Counted from the stretch's first letter, positions 16,645 through 33,073 are shown. The stretch: DNA of 64,000 nt from Corallococcus coralloides DSM 2259 (GCF_000255295.1 NC_017030.1:9150328-9214327), one strand, 5' to 3'. A program made the numbers and translations. The notes: generated by a model not told the origin, from the sequence alone.

Positions 16645-17676
16645 CTACACCTTCTCCAGCACGCTGGAGAGCACCTGGGCGGTGAAGTTCACCAGGGGAA
16701 TCACGCGCCGGTAGTCCATGCGCGTGGGCCCGATGACGCCCACCGTGCCCAGCACCGCCTCCGCCGTGCCGTAGGGGCTGGCGATGACGGTGACGTCTCC
16801 GGCGGCGGAGAACTCGCTCTCCGCGCCGATGAAGACGTGCATCTCCTTCGTGCGCTGCACGCGGTCCAGCAGGTGCAGCAGCTTGTGCTTCTCATCCAGG
16901 GCGCGGAACAGCGCGCGGATGCGCTCCACGTCCGCGAACTCCGGCTGCTCCAGGAAGGAGCCGGTGCCCTCGATGAGCACGCGCTCCGGCGTCTGCAGGT
17001 CGGTGGCGGCGGCGCCCAGGCGCAAGGCCTTGGCGGTGAGCGCGTTGTAGAGGGCCTGCTCCTGGTCCATCTCCGCGCGGATGCGCTCGCGCGCCTCCTC
17101 CAGGGGCACCTGGTGCAGCAGTTCGGAGAGGTAGTTGCTGGCCTTGATGAGCTCGTCGGACGTCACCGGGAAGTCCACGGTGAGGGCCTTGTTGTGCACC
17201 TGGCCGTTCTGGCCCACCAGGATGGCGAGCACGCGGTTCTCGCGCAGGCGCAGGAACTCGATGCGCTGGAACACGGCGGCGTCGGGGCGGGGCGTGAGGA
17301 CCACGCCCGCATGGCGCGTGAGCGAGTGCAGCACGCGGCTGGCCTCCGACAGCACCTCGTCCAGGCTGGACTCATGGACGAGGCCGGCGTGGATGAGCTC
17401 GCGGTCGCGGGGGGCGGGGTCGCGCAGCTTCACCAGGGTGTCCACGTAGAAGCGGTAGCCCCGGTCGGTGGGCACGCGGCCGGCGGACGTGTGGGGCTTC
17501 TCCAGGAAGCCCAGGGCCTCCAGGTCGGCGAGCACGTTGCGCATGGTCGCGGAGGACACTTCGAACTCTCCGCGGCGCGTCAGTTGCTGACTGCCGACCG
17601 GGCCGCCGGTGGTGATGTACTCCTGCACCACGGCTCGGAGGACTTCCTTCTCGCGCTCACCCAATTCGTCGGGCAT
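16645..17676 (-). CDS. hrcA: Heat-inducible transcription repressor HrcA
   Basis: A 343-residue HrcA, which represses chaperone genes by binding CIRCE elements and is stabilised by GroE. The N-terminal winged helix reads LGEREKEVLRAVVQEYITTG and GPVGSQQL, followed by SSATMRNVLADLEALGFLEKPHTSAGRVPTD (split here from the usual family signature). The central GAF-like and C-terminal regions are normal, ending in MDYRRVIPLVNFTAQVLS. Length matches the family. The ATG starts at the fold. No grpE, dnaK or dnaJ lies beside it, which is common in myxobacteria. I looked for a CIRCE inverted repeat in the 204 bp upstream and did not see one, so autoregulation is not supported here. Confidence 0.95.
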   Translation of the reverse strand: MPDELGEREKEVLRAVVQEYITTGGPVGSQQLTRRGEFEVSSATMRNVLADLEALGFLEKPHTSAGRVPTDRGYRFYVDTLVKLRDPAPRDRELIHAGLVHESSLDEVLSEASRVLHSLTRHAGVVLTPRPDAAVFQRIEFLRLRENRVLAILVGQNGQVHNKALTVDFPVTSDELIKASNYLSELLHQVPLEEARERIRAEMDQEQALYNALTAKALRLGAAATDLQTPERVLIEGTGSFLEQPEFADVERIRALFRALDEKHKLLHLLDRVQRTKEMHVFIGAESEFSAAGDVTVIASPYGTAEAVLGTVGVIGPTRMDYRRVIPLVNFTAQVLSSVLEKV

Positions 17677-17880
17677 TCCCGCTCACGCTCCGGGGGCTGT
17701 CGGCCCGACCTCCGGGTCTCCATGCCTCCTGTAGAATTCTAAAAGGGACGCCCGGGGCATTCAATTGGGAGAGGCCCTCCGGGGGGCAGGCAGGCGGTGC
17801 GCTGCTCCGCCGGCCTGTGTAACGGGTACGGCAAAGCGCACATCGCACGGGAGGGAGGCGGGGGTTAGAAGGCCGCCGCC

Positions 17881-18780
17881 GTGACGACCGCGACCGCCAC
17901 CCCCGACGTAGCCGAGCCCGCGCCCCACCGGGGCCGCCTGCTGTTCAGCCTTTTCTCGCTCTACGTCATCTGGGGGTCGACCTACCTGGCGATGCGGTTC
18001 GCGCTGACGGGCTTTCCGCCGTTCCGGATGGCGGGGATGCGCTTCCTCCTGGCGGGTGGGTTGTTGTTCGCGGGGTTGCGGCTGAAGGGGCAGCCGGGGC
18101 CGGGCCTGCGGCAGTGGGGGGCGGGCGTGGTGACGGGCTTCCTGTTGCTGGTGCTGGGCAACGGGGGCATCGCGGTGGCGCAGAACCTGGGGGTGCCGTC
18201 CGGGGTGGCGGCGCTGGTGGTGGGGAGCATGCCGCTGTGGGCGGCCATCTTCGGGGCGGCCTTCGGGCAGCGGCCGGGCCGCGCGGAGCTGGCGGGGCTG
18301 GTGCTGGGGTTCGCGGGGGTGGCGCTGCTCAACCTGGGCGGGGACATGAGCGGCGGAGGCGTGGCGGCGCTGGCGGTGGTGGTGGCGCCGGCGGCGTGGG
18401 CCTTCGGGTCGGTGTGGAGCCGGCGGTTGCCGCTGCCCTCGGGGTTGATGGCGCCTGCGACGCAGATGTTGAGCGCGGGCGTGATGATGATGGCGCTGAG
18501 CTTCGCGTTGGGGGAGCGGATGGCGGACGCGGTACCCCCGCGCGCGATGGTGTCGTTCGTGTACCTGGTGGTGTTCGGTTCGCTGGTGGCGTTCAGCGCG
18601 TATGGCTATCTGCTGAAGCACGCGAGGCCGGCGCTCGCGACGAGCTATGCGTACGTGAACCCGGCGGTGGCGGTGCTGCTGGGCGTGGTGTTCGCGGGAG
18701 AGACGCTGGGTCCCATGACCTGGGGCGCGATGAGCGCCATCCTGGTCGCGGTGATGCTGCTGGCCCGCGGGAAGCGGTGA
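17881..18780 (+). CDS. EamA/DMT-family transporter
   Basis: A 299-residue drug/metabolite transporter with about ten membrane segments in two EamA repeats. The first repeat shows LYVIWGSTYLAMRFAL and FRMAGMRFLLAGG; its end has GVAALVVGSMPLWAAIFG. The second repeat contains LAVVVAPAAWAFGSVWSRR, and the C-terminus has ATSYAYVNPAVAVLLGVVFAGE, a hallmark of this family. The start is a GTG at 17881, directly ahead of a short hydrophilic N-terminus. It should export metabolites or amino acids across the inner membrane. The gene ends 6 bp from the convergent DUF4157 gene. Confidence 0.9.
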   Translation: MTTATATPDVAEPAPHRGRLLFSLFSLYVIWGSTYLAMRFALTGFPPFRMAGMRFLLAGGLLFAGLRLKGQPGPGLRQWGAGVVTGFLLLVLGNGGIAVAQNLGVPSGVAALVVGSMPLWAAIFGAAFGQRPGRAELAGLVLGFAGVALLNLGGDMSGGGVAALAVVVAPAAWAFGSVWSRRLPLPSGLMAPATQMLSAGVMMMALSFALGERMADAVPPRAMVSFVYLVVFGSLVAFSAYGYLLKHARPALATSYAYVNPAVAVLLGVVFAGETLGPMTWGAMSAILVAVMLLARGKR

Positions 18781-18786
18781 GCCGGC

Positions 18787-20616
18787 TCAGCGCCCGCAGC
18801 GGCTGATCTTGGAGACACACAGCGTCAGGGCATTGGCGAAGCCGTGGGCGTAACAGCTCTCGTGCCAGGACTGGGCGATGAGCGGATCATTGACCCCGGT
18901 GGGCACGCGGGTCATCTGGAAGAACGAGCGGGACTCGCTGCCATGGAGCTGGGGACCGTCGCGGTCCTCGTAGTTGCGGGCGTAGTTCTCGAAGGTGATG
19001 CGGTCCGCGCCGCTCTCCGCGACCACCCCGCCCCAGTGATACTCCCACACCGGTTCGCAGTAGACAGGTGGGGGAATGGGCGCCACCGGGCGGGGAGCCA
19101 CCTCGTCCCGCATCCGCATCCAGTTGCGCAGCTGGGCATCCTGATAGCGCTCCATGGCGCCCACGGAGTACGTCTGGAACGCATCGCCCACCCGCGGGTC
19201 CGCGTAGGCATTGAGGCCCAGACGGAAGAGGAGCTGCTCGTACCGTGCGCTGAGTGTGGGCCCGTTGAGGTTGACGCCGTTGAGCGTCATGGGGGCATTG
19301 GCCCGGACCCGGTTCACCAGCCGGCCATAGTTGCGGCCAATGGGGCCGTTGTAGCCCGCGAGCGCCGCCATCTGGGCATTGGGGGTATTGGCGCCCGCCA
19401 GCGCGGCCTGCAAGCCCACCTGGTAGTCATTGACCGCGCGTTGCCGGGCGGCGGCGGCGTTGGGGCCCTCGCCCTGTCCGTGGAAGAGGAACGTGGTGAT
19501 GAGCACCGCCAGGCGGAAGGGGATGTCGCCATGGGCCGGGAAGGCAGGGGCCCATCCTCCGAGCTGCCAGCGCGGGAGATTCAGGAAGAGCTGATTGCCG
19601 GACTGCTTGAGCCTCACGGTGCGCTGCGCGTCCTGCTGCTCCCCCATGACCTTGCCGGAGATTTCATTGCAGTTCTGCGACACGGCGGGCTCCAGCTGCC
19701 CGTCCTCGGACATCGCCACCTGGAACAGCCGCTTGGGTCCCGGGCCGCTCAGGAAGGGCAGGCAGCCCGGCTGCGCGGGAGGGCCGATTTCCAGGTAGCG
19801 CGGCCCGGGGACCTTGGCGATCCGATAGCTTGAGCCCGCGGACCTCAACGCGCGGTTGCACCGTGTGATGGCGCTGTCCGTGGCGAAGAAGTGCTTGGGC
19901 TGCTCGTGGCGGGGGTCGGTGTCCTCGATGGCGAGTTCGTTGTCATCCGAGAACCGGAGCGCGACCTGGTTGTGCGCCCGCACCATGACGTTCGCCGTCC
20001 CCGCGTCGATGAGGAAGCTGTCCGCGTGCGTCTTCGGGTAGGGGTGGGGCCGCAGTCCGTCCCGCTGGGTTTCGAAGGTAGCGTTGTGGAGATTGACGTC
20101 CTGGGCGACGAACTGGGCGTTCTGGATGACGTGGTACGCCTGGAGCGCGGGAGTGGGTGAAGTCCGCGCCCAGGAAGCCGTGAGGTGCGCACGCTCACCG
20201 GAGAGGGCCTGTGCCGCCAGGGACTCGGCCTCTGCTTCCAGGGCTTCATCCACGAGCAGCCCGTTCCCACCGTTCCCGTGAGGGACGCGCCCCGCGCGCT
20301 GTTGCAGCACATGCACCAGCTCATGCGCGAGGATCCGGGTCCCGCGAGTCAGGTCGAGCTCCAGCGCTCCCGGAGCGAAGAGGATCTGCTCTCCCCAGCA
20401 CAGGGCCTGTGCCCCCAGGCTCGCGACCAGGGGATGCTCGTGAAGGCGCACAGCGCTCAGGTCGGCCCCGAAGGCGCGCTCGAACCGGACACGCAACCGC
20501 CATGGGAGTGCCCGGCCCCGAGCGCAGGCCTGCACCAGGAGCGAGGGGGAGATCCAACGGTGCCGAGCATCCAATGTCCGTGCTCCCAATGTATCGGGGT
20601 GTGTCCCGTGAAACAT
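18787..20616 (-). CDS. DUF4157 protein with HELVH zinc site and unknown C-terminal domain
   Basis: A 609-residue protein. Residues ~44-110 are a DUF4157 domain: FERAFGADLSAVRLHEH, then ILFAPG, then RILAHELVHVLQQRAG with the zinc-binding HELVH at 98-102. DUF4157 is a metallopeptidase-like module often found at the N-terminus of large secreted effectors and polymorphic toxins in myxobacteria and others. No signal peptide or membrane segment is visible. Residues ~130-609 are unfamiliar, with several cysteines (RCNRAL, QNCNEISG, HESCYAHGF, LCVSKISRCGR) and a Gly/Ala-rich middle. It is divergent from the toxin gene (81 bp between starts). It may be an effector, an inhibitor-processed protease or a developmental protein; no secretion apparatus is nearby. 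Confidence 0.8.
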   Translation of the reverse strand: MFHGTHPDTLGARTLDARHRWISPSLLVQACARGRALPWRLRVRFERAFGADLSAVRLHEHPLVASLGAQALCWGEQILFAPGALELDLTRGTRILAHELVHVLQQRAGRVPHGNGGNGLLVDEALEAEAESLAAQALSGERAHLTASWARTSPTPALQAYHVIQNAQFVAQDVNLHNATFETQRDGLRPHPYPKTHADSFLIDAGTANVMVRAHNQVALRFSDDNELAIEDTDPRHEQPKHFFATDSAITRCNRALRSAGSSYRIAKVPGPRYLEIGPPAQPGCLPFLSGPGPKRLFQVAMSEDGQLEPAVSQNCNEISGKVMGEQQDAQRTVRLKQSGNQLFLNLPRWQLGGWAPAFPAHGDIPFRLAVLITTFLFHGQGEGPNAAAARQRAVNDYQVGLQAALAGANTPNAQMAALAGYNGPIGRNYGRLVNRVRANAPMTLNGVNLNGPTLSARYEQLLFRLGLNAYADPRVGDAFQTYSVGAMERYQDAQLRNWMRMRDEVAPRPVAPIPPPVYCEPVWEYHWGGVVAESGADRITFENYARNYEDRDGPQLHGSESRSFFQMTRVPTGVNDPLIAQSWHESCYAHGFANALTLCVSKISRCGR

Positions 20617-20697
20617 CTACTACACCAGGGTTCCCAGCTCACCGCGAGCCCCTGAAGACAGGCCGCACAGACCCGAGGAGGCAATAGAGTCCAGCAC

Positions 20698-21496
20698 ATG
20701 CGCCCCGTGACGAGTCTCTGGATGGTGTGTGCGTTGCTCACGGCGTGTGCCGGCGGCTCACGGCACTCACGGCATGGGGACCTGCGGTTCGTCCGCCGCG
20801 AAGGCACGGCACGCGGCGTATGTGGCGGAGCAGGCCTCCGCGCGGGCCGCGACCCAGGCCATCGCCTCTCCGATGGTCCGGGCCATCCCACCGGCCGTGC
20901 TCGCGCTGATGCAGCAGGACCACGATGCGGATGAACTGGAGGAGCAGCTCGTCGCGTGTGCCGTCCAGGCGGAGCAGTTGGGAAACGCGCGCTACTTCCG
21001 CGACAGACCTCCGACGCGCCAGGAGTGCGCCGAGGTGGTGGAGCAGGACCGCTGCGGCAAGCCCGTGACGCGGGCCATGCAACTCGGCAAGCAGAAGCAC
21101 GTGCTCGTGCTTCAGTGCGCGGAGGAAGTGCTGAAACAGCTGTGGCCCGCGCCCTTCAGCATCGAGCAGCGCTACCGCTACTACCCCCATGCACGGATGA
21201 TCGAAACCATCAGCCGGGAGAAGGAAGCGCAGCTCATCGCCGGAGGATGCACCGACGAACTCCGAGGCACCATCAAGCCGGACATCGTCCTGCACGGTGA
21301 CCGCGACCTGCTCAAGTCCGCGCTCACCCTGGACTTCAAGTTCCCCTGTCCTGACAGCAATGAGCCACAATGGACTCGCTATGGAAGGAACAGCCCCTAT
21401 GCCAACCAGACCCAGCGGGACATTTATGAGCAAGCATTGGGTGGACGAGCGCTTCTCATCTCTCCACGGAGAGGAATGAGGGCATCAGGACAATGA
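20698..21496 (+). pseudogene. Frameshifted lipoprotein toxin with PD-(D/E)xK (VRR-Nuc-like) nuclease domain
   Basis: The start at 20698 encodes a clean lipoprotein signal (MRPVTSLWMVCALLTACAGG, lipobox LTAC), but that frame stops at 20932-20934. The protein body continues in the +1 frame to 21496. Removing one G from the G4 run at 20776-20779 joins them into a 265-residue protein. The body has two cysteine-rich helical parts (RQECAEVVEQDRCGK; VLVLQCAEEVL), then a nuclease-like end: KPDIVLHGD, LTLDFKFPCP and QRDIYEQALG, giving D195...D212-F-K214 and a QxxxY motif as in RecB-like/VRR-Nuc enzymes (restored numbering). It overlaps the immunity gene by ATGA. The layout fits SitA-type lipoprotein toxins passed between myxobacteria by outer membrane exchange. 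The frameshift may be an assembly error, a slippage site or real inactivation. Confidence 0.75.
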
Positions 21497-22419
21497 ACGA
21501 AGCTTATCCCCTCATCCGGCTTCGCGACCGAGGCGGCTGGCTCGTGGGACGCGATGGCATCGTCGTGTCCTTCTTCATCCATCGAGACCATACAGAGGTC
21601 GCACCCGCCATCTGGCGAGCCATCGAGACCTACCGCCGAGCAATCCCCGCCGGCTCACTGAACTGGTATACTTCCGATGACGGCGACATGGTGCCGCTCG
21701 ACGATGCGGGTTGGGAACACAACCGCCGGGAAGTGATTGACTGTCTCGAAGGCGGTGGAAGAACCGCTGAGTTGCGAGAGAGCCCCAGCGAAACCGGTGG
21801 CTACCAGGCCGAGTATTACGGACGGCTGCTCAACAGCCCGTTCCATGATGCTCCCGCTACCGCATTGGCGTTCACGTTCCCAACGGAATATCTCGTGAGA
21901 CACGGTGTGGAGCACTTACGCACCCTTACCTTCCAACTGGCTCGCGAACTTCCCTTCAGCTTCGGGTACGCCAGCTTCGCCATTGTGTCGACACAGGACT
22001 CCTGGAGATCAGGCGACTGGGGCAAGACCGAAGCACTTCTCGCTCGCTACCCCGGCCTGGGTGCGCTTGGTGCCGGGACATTCAGCTCCCGTCTCGGAAC
22101 CCGCGCCCTGAGCCCCGCGTGGATCACCTTCCTGGGACAGCCCCTGCTGGGACAGCTGGGCGGCATCGACGCACTCCGGAACGCGCTTCCCTTCCCGGAG
22201 GTCTCCCTGCTCCCCATGGACGGTGACCGCGTACTCGTCACCCTGGACGAATGGCCTGACCCCATCGACACACAGACGAAGGCCATCCCGCCCCAGTACC
22301 GCGCACTGGCCCGCCTGATGGAGCCCTTCCTCTTCCAATACGAAGGCGAAGAGCTCCTCCCCTTCCAACACGACACGAACGAGTGGCTCCGGCGGTTCCT
22401 CAAGCCCTCGCGGCAGTGA
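21493..22419 (+). CDS. DUF3396 (TsiV-type) immunity protein
   Basis: A 308-residue cytoplasmic protein of the DUF3396 family, described as immunity proteins for VRR-Nuc nuclease effectors. Recognisable parts are VSFFIHRDHTEVAPAIWRAI, GWEHNRREVIDC, FPTEYLVRHGVEHLRTL, GYASFAIVS, and the late LGQPLLGQLGGIDALRNALP. It has no signal peptide, as expected for protection inside the cell. The ATG overlaps the stop of the nuclease gene (ATGA), the standard toxin-immunity order. Base use is visibly less GC-rich at third positions than in flanking genes, suggesting horizontal transfer. The gene is intact although the toxin frame is broken, consistent with a cell that keeps resistance. Confidence 0.88.
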   Translation: MNEAYPLIRLRDRGGWLVGRDGIVVSFFIHRDHTEVAPAIWRAIETYRRAIPAGSLNWYTSDDGDMVPLDDAGWEHNRREVIDCLEGGGRTAELRESPSETGGYQAEYYGRLLNSPFHDAPATALAFTFPTEYLVRHGVEHLRTLTFQLARELPFSFGYASFAIVSTQDSWRSGDWGKTEALLARYPGLGALGAGTFSSRLGTRALSPAWITFLGQPLLGQLGGIDALRNALPFPEVSLLPMDGDRVLVTLDEWPDPIDTQTKAIPPQYRALARLMEPFLFQYEGEELLPFQHDTNEWLRRFLKPSRQ

Positions 22420-22428
22420 CGGAAGGCT

Positions 22429-24402
22429 TCAGCTCGGCGTGCGCGAGGACTCCGTCGGCGTCGCCGCCTGGGCCTCCGTGCGCCGGGGCAGCCAGACGTT
22501 GAAGGTGGAGCCCTGACCCACCGTGCCCGTGGACTCCGCCCAGATGCGGCCCCCGTGCTGCTCCACGATGCCCTGGCTGATGGTGAGCCCCAGGCCCAGC
22601 CCGCCGTACTTGCTGCCGTGCGCGCGGCCGAAGCGCTCGAAGATGAGGCGCTGCTTCTCGCTGGGGATGCCCACACCCTGGTCCTTCACCGACAGGTGCA
22701 CGCCGCTGTCGCCCTCCGCCACCACGCGCACCAGCACCTGGCCGCCCTCCGGTGAATAGCGGATGGCGTTGGAGAGCAGGTTCGTCAGCACCTGATCCAA
22801 CCGCCCCCGGTCCCACGTGCCCTCCAGGCGCTCGGGGACCTCCACCTTCAGCTCGTGCGTCTGCGACAGCACCGCCATGCGGTCCCGCGTCTCCAGCACC
22901 AGCTGCGACAAATCAAACGGCTCCAGCTCCAATGACAGCCGCCCCGCCTGCAGCCGGCTGATGTCCAGCAGGTCCTCCACCAGCTTCGCCATGCGGTCGA
23001 TCTGCCGGTTGATGATCTGCAGCGACTTGCCGGGGCCCGCCTCCGTCTGCCCACCCAGCTTGAGCAGCGCCAGGTGCGCGTGGCCCTTCGCCGCGGCCAG
23101 CGGCGTGCGCAACTCGTGGCTCGCGGCGGCCAGGAACGCGTCCTTCGCCTCGCTCGCCAGCCGCAGCGCCGTCTCCGCGCGCTGGCGCTCGGTGATGTCG
23201 CGCGCCACGGAGATGAAGCGGCCGGGGCCCTCCCCTTCCGCCACGTACTGGAGCACCACCTCCACCGGCACCTCCGAACCGTCGCGGCGGCGGTGGTTGG
23301 TGGAATACGTCTGCGACGGCAGCGTGCCGGACATCAGCGGCGCCAGGAGCTTGCGGAAGCCCGTCTCGTCGAAGGCGCTCTCCACCTCCAGCACCGACAG
23401 GCCCACCAGCTCCTCCACCGTGGAGGACAGCTGCTTGGCCGCACCCGCGTTCGCGTACGCGAGCGTGAGCGTGTCCGGGGTGAACATCAGGACGCAGTCC
23501 AGCGTGGCGTCCAGCGTCGTCTTGAAGCGCCCCAGCGCCTCCTCCGCGCGCCGCTTGTCGTCGATGTCCGTGGCGATGGCCAGCCACCCCACCAGCTGCC
23601 CGTGCTCGTCGTGCTCGGGCACCGCGCGCGCCAGGTGCCAGCGGTAGACGCCGTCCTTGCGCCGCAGCCGGAACTCCTGCGTGCTGCTCTGCACCTGCAC
23701 CACCCCGTCGCTCCACACCGTGCGCATCCGCTCGCGGTCCGCCGGGTGCACGTCCATGAGGAACGAGGAGAGCGACAGCTCATACCCCTCGTGGTGGCCG
23801 CTGTACTCCCGCCAGGCGCGGTTGGCGTACGTCAGCGACCCATCCGCGCGAGCCGCCCACATGGGCTCCGGCAGGGCCTCCGTGAGCCGCCGGTAACGCA
23901 GCGCGCTCTGGCGCTCCAGGGCCTCGCGGTCGCGCTGGCGCAAGAGGGCCGCCTGGCGCTGGAGCTGCTGCTCCTTGAGGAACAGGTCCACGAAGACGCT
24001 GACCTTCGAGCGGAGGATTTCCGGGTCGAAGGGCTTGAGCAGGTAGTCCACCGCGCCGTGCGCATAGCCCTTGAAGACATGCGCCGCGTCACGGCTGAGC
24101 GCGGTGAGGAAGATGATGGGGATGGTGCGCGTGCGCTCGCGCTGCTTGATGAGCGCCGCGGTCTGGAACCCGTCCAGCCCCGGCATCTGCACGTCCATCA
24201 GGATGACCGCGAAGTCGCGCTGCAACAGCTGCTTGAGCGCCTCCTCGCCGCTGGTCGCCTTCACCAGGTCCTGGCCCAGCGGCTCGAGGATGGCTTCCAG
24301 CGCCAACAGGTTGGCCGGATGGTCGTCCACCATCAGGATGGCCGCGCGGGGGCTCGCCGCGGCTTCCTGGGGACGTTCCGGAGTGTGCTCAGTGGAGTTC
24401 AT
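22429..24402 (-). CDS. Soluble hybrid histidine kinase: REC-PAS-PAS-HisKA-HATPase
   Basis: A 657-residue signalling kinase without membrane segments. An N-terminal receiver domain (residues ~20-140; phospho-acceptor Asp70 in VILMDVQMPG, Lys in YLLKPFDP) is followed by a short coiled coil. Two PAS domains follow (PMWAARADGSLTYANRAWRE with a PAC-like RRKDGVYRWHLAR; then DTLTLAYANAGAAKQL with GPGRFISVARDITERQ). HisKA has H-box [15 protein letters not shown] near residue 428. The ATPase has NLLSNAIRYSP, VKDQGVGIP, IFERFGR and GLGLGLTISQGI. The receiver-first order suggests that it receives phosphate or allosteric input from another kinase before passing it on. It lies downstream of the giant poly-HAMP kinase on the same strand, 119 bp away, which may feed it. 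Confidence 0.92.
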   Translation of the reverse strand: MNSTEHTPERPQEAAASPRAAILMVDDHPANLLALEAILEPLGQDLVKATSGEEALKQLLQRDFAVILMDVQMPGLDGFQTAALIKQRERTRTIPIIFLTALSRDAAHVFKGYAHGAVDYLLKPFDPEILRSKVSVFVDLFLKEQQLQRQAALLRQRDREALERQSALRYRRLTEALPEPMWAARADGSLTYANRAWREYSGHHEGYELSLSSFLMDVHPADRERMRTVWSDGVVQVQSSTQEFRLRRKDGVYRWHLARAVPEHDEHGQLVGWLAIATDIDDKRRAEEALGRFKTTLDATLDCVLMFTPDTLTLAYANAGAAKQLSSTVEELVGLSVLEVESAFDETGFRKLLAPLMSGTLPSQTYSTNHRRRDGSEVPVEVVLQYVAEGEGPGRFISVARDITERQRAETALRLASEAKDAFLAAASHELRTPLAAAKGHAHLALLKLGGQTEAGPGKSLQIINRQIDRMAKLVEDLLDISRLQAGRLSLELEPFDLSQLVLETRDRMAVLSQTHELKVEVPERLEGTWDRGRLDQVLTNLLSNAIRYSPEGGQVLVRVVAEGDSGVHLSVKDQGVGIPSEKQRLIFERFGRAHGSKYGGLGLGLTISQGIVEQHGGRIWAESTGTVGQGSTFNVWLPRRTEAQAATPTESSRTPS

Positions 24403-24521
24403 GTGCGCGGTGGGGGAGCGCGTGGGTCAGGGGACCCGATACACGGCGAACAAGGCTAGGGCCGCCCCCTTCCAGACGGAAGTGCAAAGGGGGCACGAGG
24501 ATGGATCGTCCTCGTTGAGTA

Positions 24522-31949
<7,428 letters not shown>

Positions 31950-32173
31950 GAGTGAAACCCCTGATCGGCGGAAGCGTTGCGACCGGTACTGCGAAACCGG
32001 CCCGCGATCCCAGGAACGTCCAATGAGTTCGCGGGTTTGTCGAATGTAAACCCGGGTCGGAGAGGCCCTGTGTGTCAGGCACTGAACGTCATGCCCTGAC
32101 GCAGGTCCTACGATCCCCGGAAGCCCCGGATCGGCGTGTCACCGGCCCGGAGCGGAACCTCCCCATAACAGCT

Positions 32174-33073
32174 TCAGGGAGGTGAGGCCGTACACGGGAA
32201 GCCATCGCACCCCTGCACATACAACGCCCGCCCCGACAGCCTCCGGGCAGGCGCGCGCGTGCGTGCCGGCACCTCTTCACGCGCGCCGGTGCGGACATCG
32301 AAGCGGAGTGAGCCCGGCCCCGGTGCGTCCGGGGAAGCTGGGGCGCCACAAGACAGCAGGACCTGATCCGCGGTGTCGAGCCACCACAGGAACTCCACGG
32401 CGCAGGGAGCCTCCGCACGCACCAGTTCCAGGGTGCGGGCGTCGTAGACGATGACACCGCCGCCCCACTCCACCGCCGCGAGCACGCCGCCAGGGCCAAT
32501 GGACAGCCGACCGCCCGGCCCCGGCACCTGCGCCTGGCCCAGCACCTTGCCATCCGTCGCCACGGAGATGAGCTGCCCGGAGGCATCCAGCGCGAGGACT
32601 CCGCCCGCGTGGCCCACCAGCCACTCCGGTGGAGTGATGTCGCCCACCGGCAGGAGCGCGCCGTCCCGCTCCCGGAGCAGCTGGCCTCCGGCGGCGGCCC
32701 ACAGTCGGCGCTCGCCGTCGAAGGCGAGCGCGGTGGCGCCGGGGATCTCCAGGCGCGAGTGCGAGCCATCCTCGCCGCAGACCGCGACGACGCGGGGCCC
32801 GAACACCGCCGCGCGCGACGCATCCGGCGCCACGGCCCAGCCCAGCCGCGTGGCGCCGTTGAGCTGCCGCGCCAGACAGTCATTGAGCGCGCCCAGGTAT
32901 GCGTCCCCGGCGGGTGAGGCGATGAGGTACGGCAGGCTGGTGGTGGAGACGTAGAGCAGCAGGCCCAGGCCCGCGGCGATGACGAGCGTGAGCGGCCATG
33001 CACGGGCGCTCACGCTTCGCGCGAGGCGCGCGCTCTTGCGGCCCGCCGCCAGATGCCCTTCCCGTCCGCTCAC
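32174..33073 (-). CDS. Membrane-anchored beta-propeller-like protein
   Basis: A 299-residue protein of unknown function. After ~25 basic residues there is one membrane anchor (WPLTLVIAAGLGLLLYVS). The remaining ~250 residues would lie outside the cytoplasm. They contain regularly spaced beta motifs such as AVFGPRVVAVCGEDG, ALAFDGERRLWAAAGG, GVLALDASGQLISVATDG, LSIGPGGVLAAVEWGGG and VEFLWWLDTADQVLLSCG, which suggest a degenerate beta-propeller of PQQ or WD40 type. The start is a GTG at 33073 with AAGGAG five bases upstream, preferred over earlier in-frame codons that lack a ribosome-binding site. It is divergent from the GT51-like gene. No enzymatic motif is visible. Confidence 0.75.
   Translation of the reverse strand: MSGREGHLAAGRKSARLARSVSARAWPLTLVIAAGLGLLLYVSTTSLPYLIASPAGDAYLGALNDCLARQLNGATRLGWAVAPDASRAAVFGPRVVAVCGEDGSHSRLEIPGATALAFDGERRLWAAAGGQLLRERDGALLPVGDITPPEWLVGHAGGVLALDASGQLISVATDGKVLGQAQVPGPGGRLSIGPGGVLAAVEWGGGVIVYDARTLELVRAEAPCAVEFLWWLDTADQVLLSCGAPASPDAPGPGSLRFDVRTGAREEVPARTRAPARRLSGRALYVQGCDGFPCTASPP

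Noticed and set aside
17677..17880. CIRCE element expected upstream of hrcA
   Set aside because: No TTAGCACTC-N9-GAGTGCTAA-like inverted repeat is visible on either strand in this gap.
20729..20775. GTG at 20729 as the true start of the nuclease toxin
   Set aside because: It gives an Arg/Cys-rich N-terminus without a ribosome-binding site, while the overlapping frame from 20698 encodes a textbook lipoprotein signal, which is unlikely by chance.
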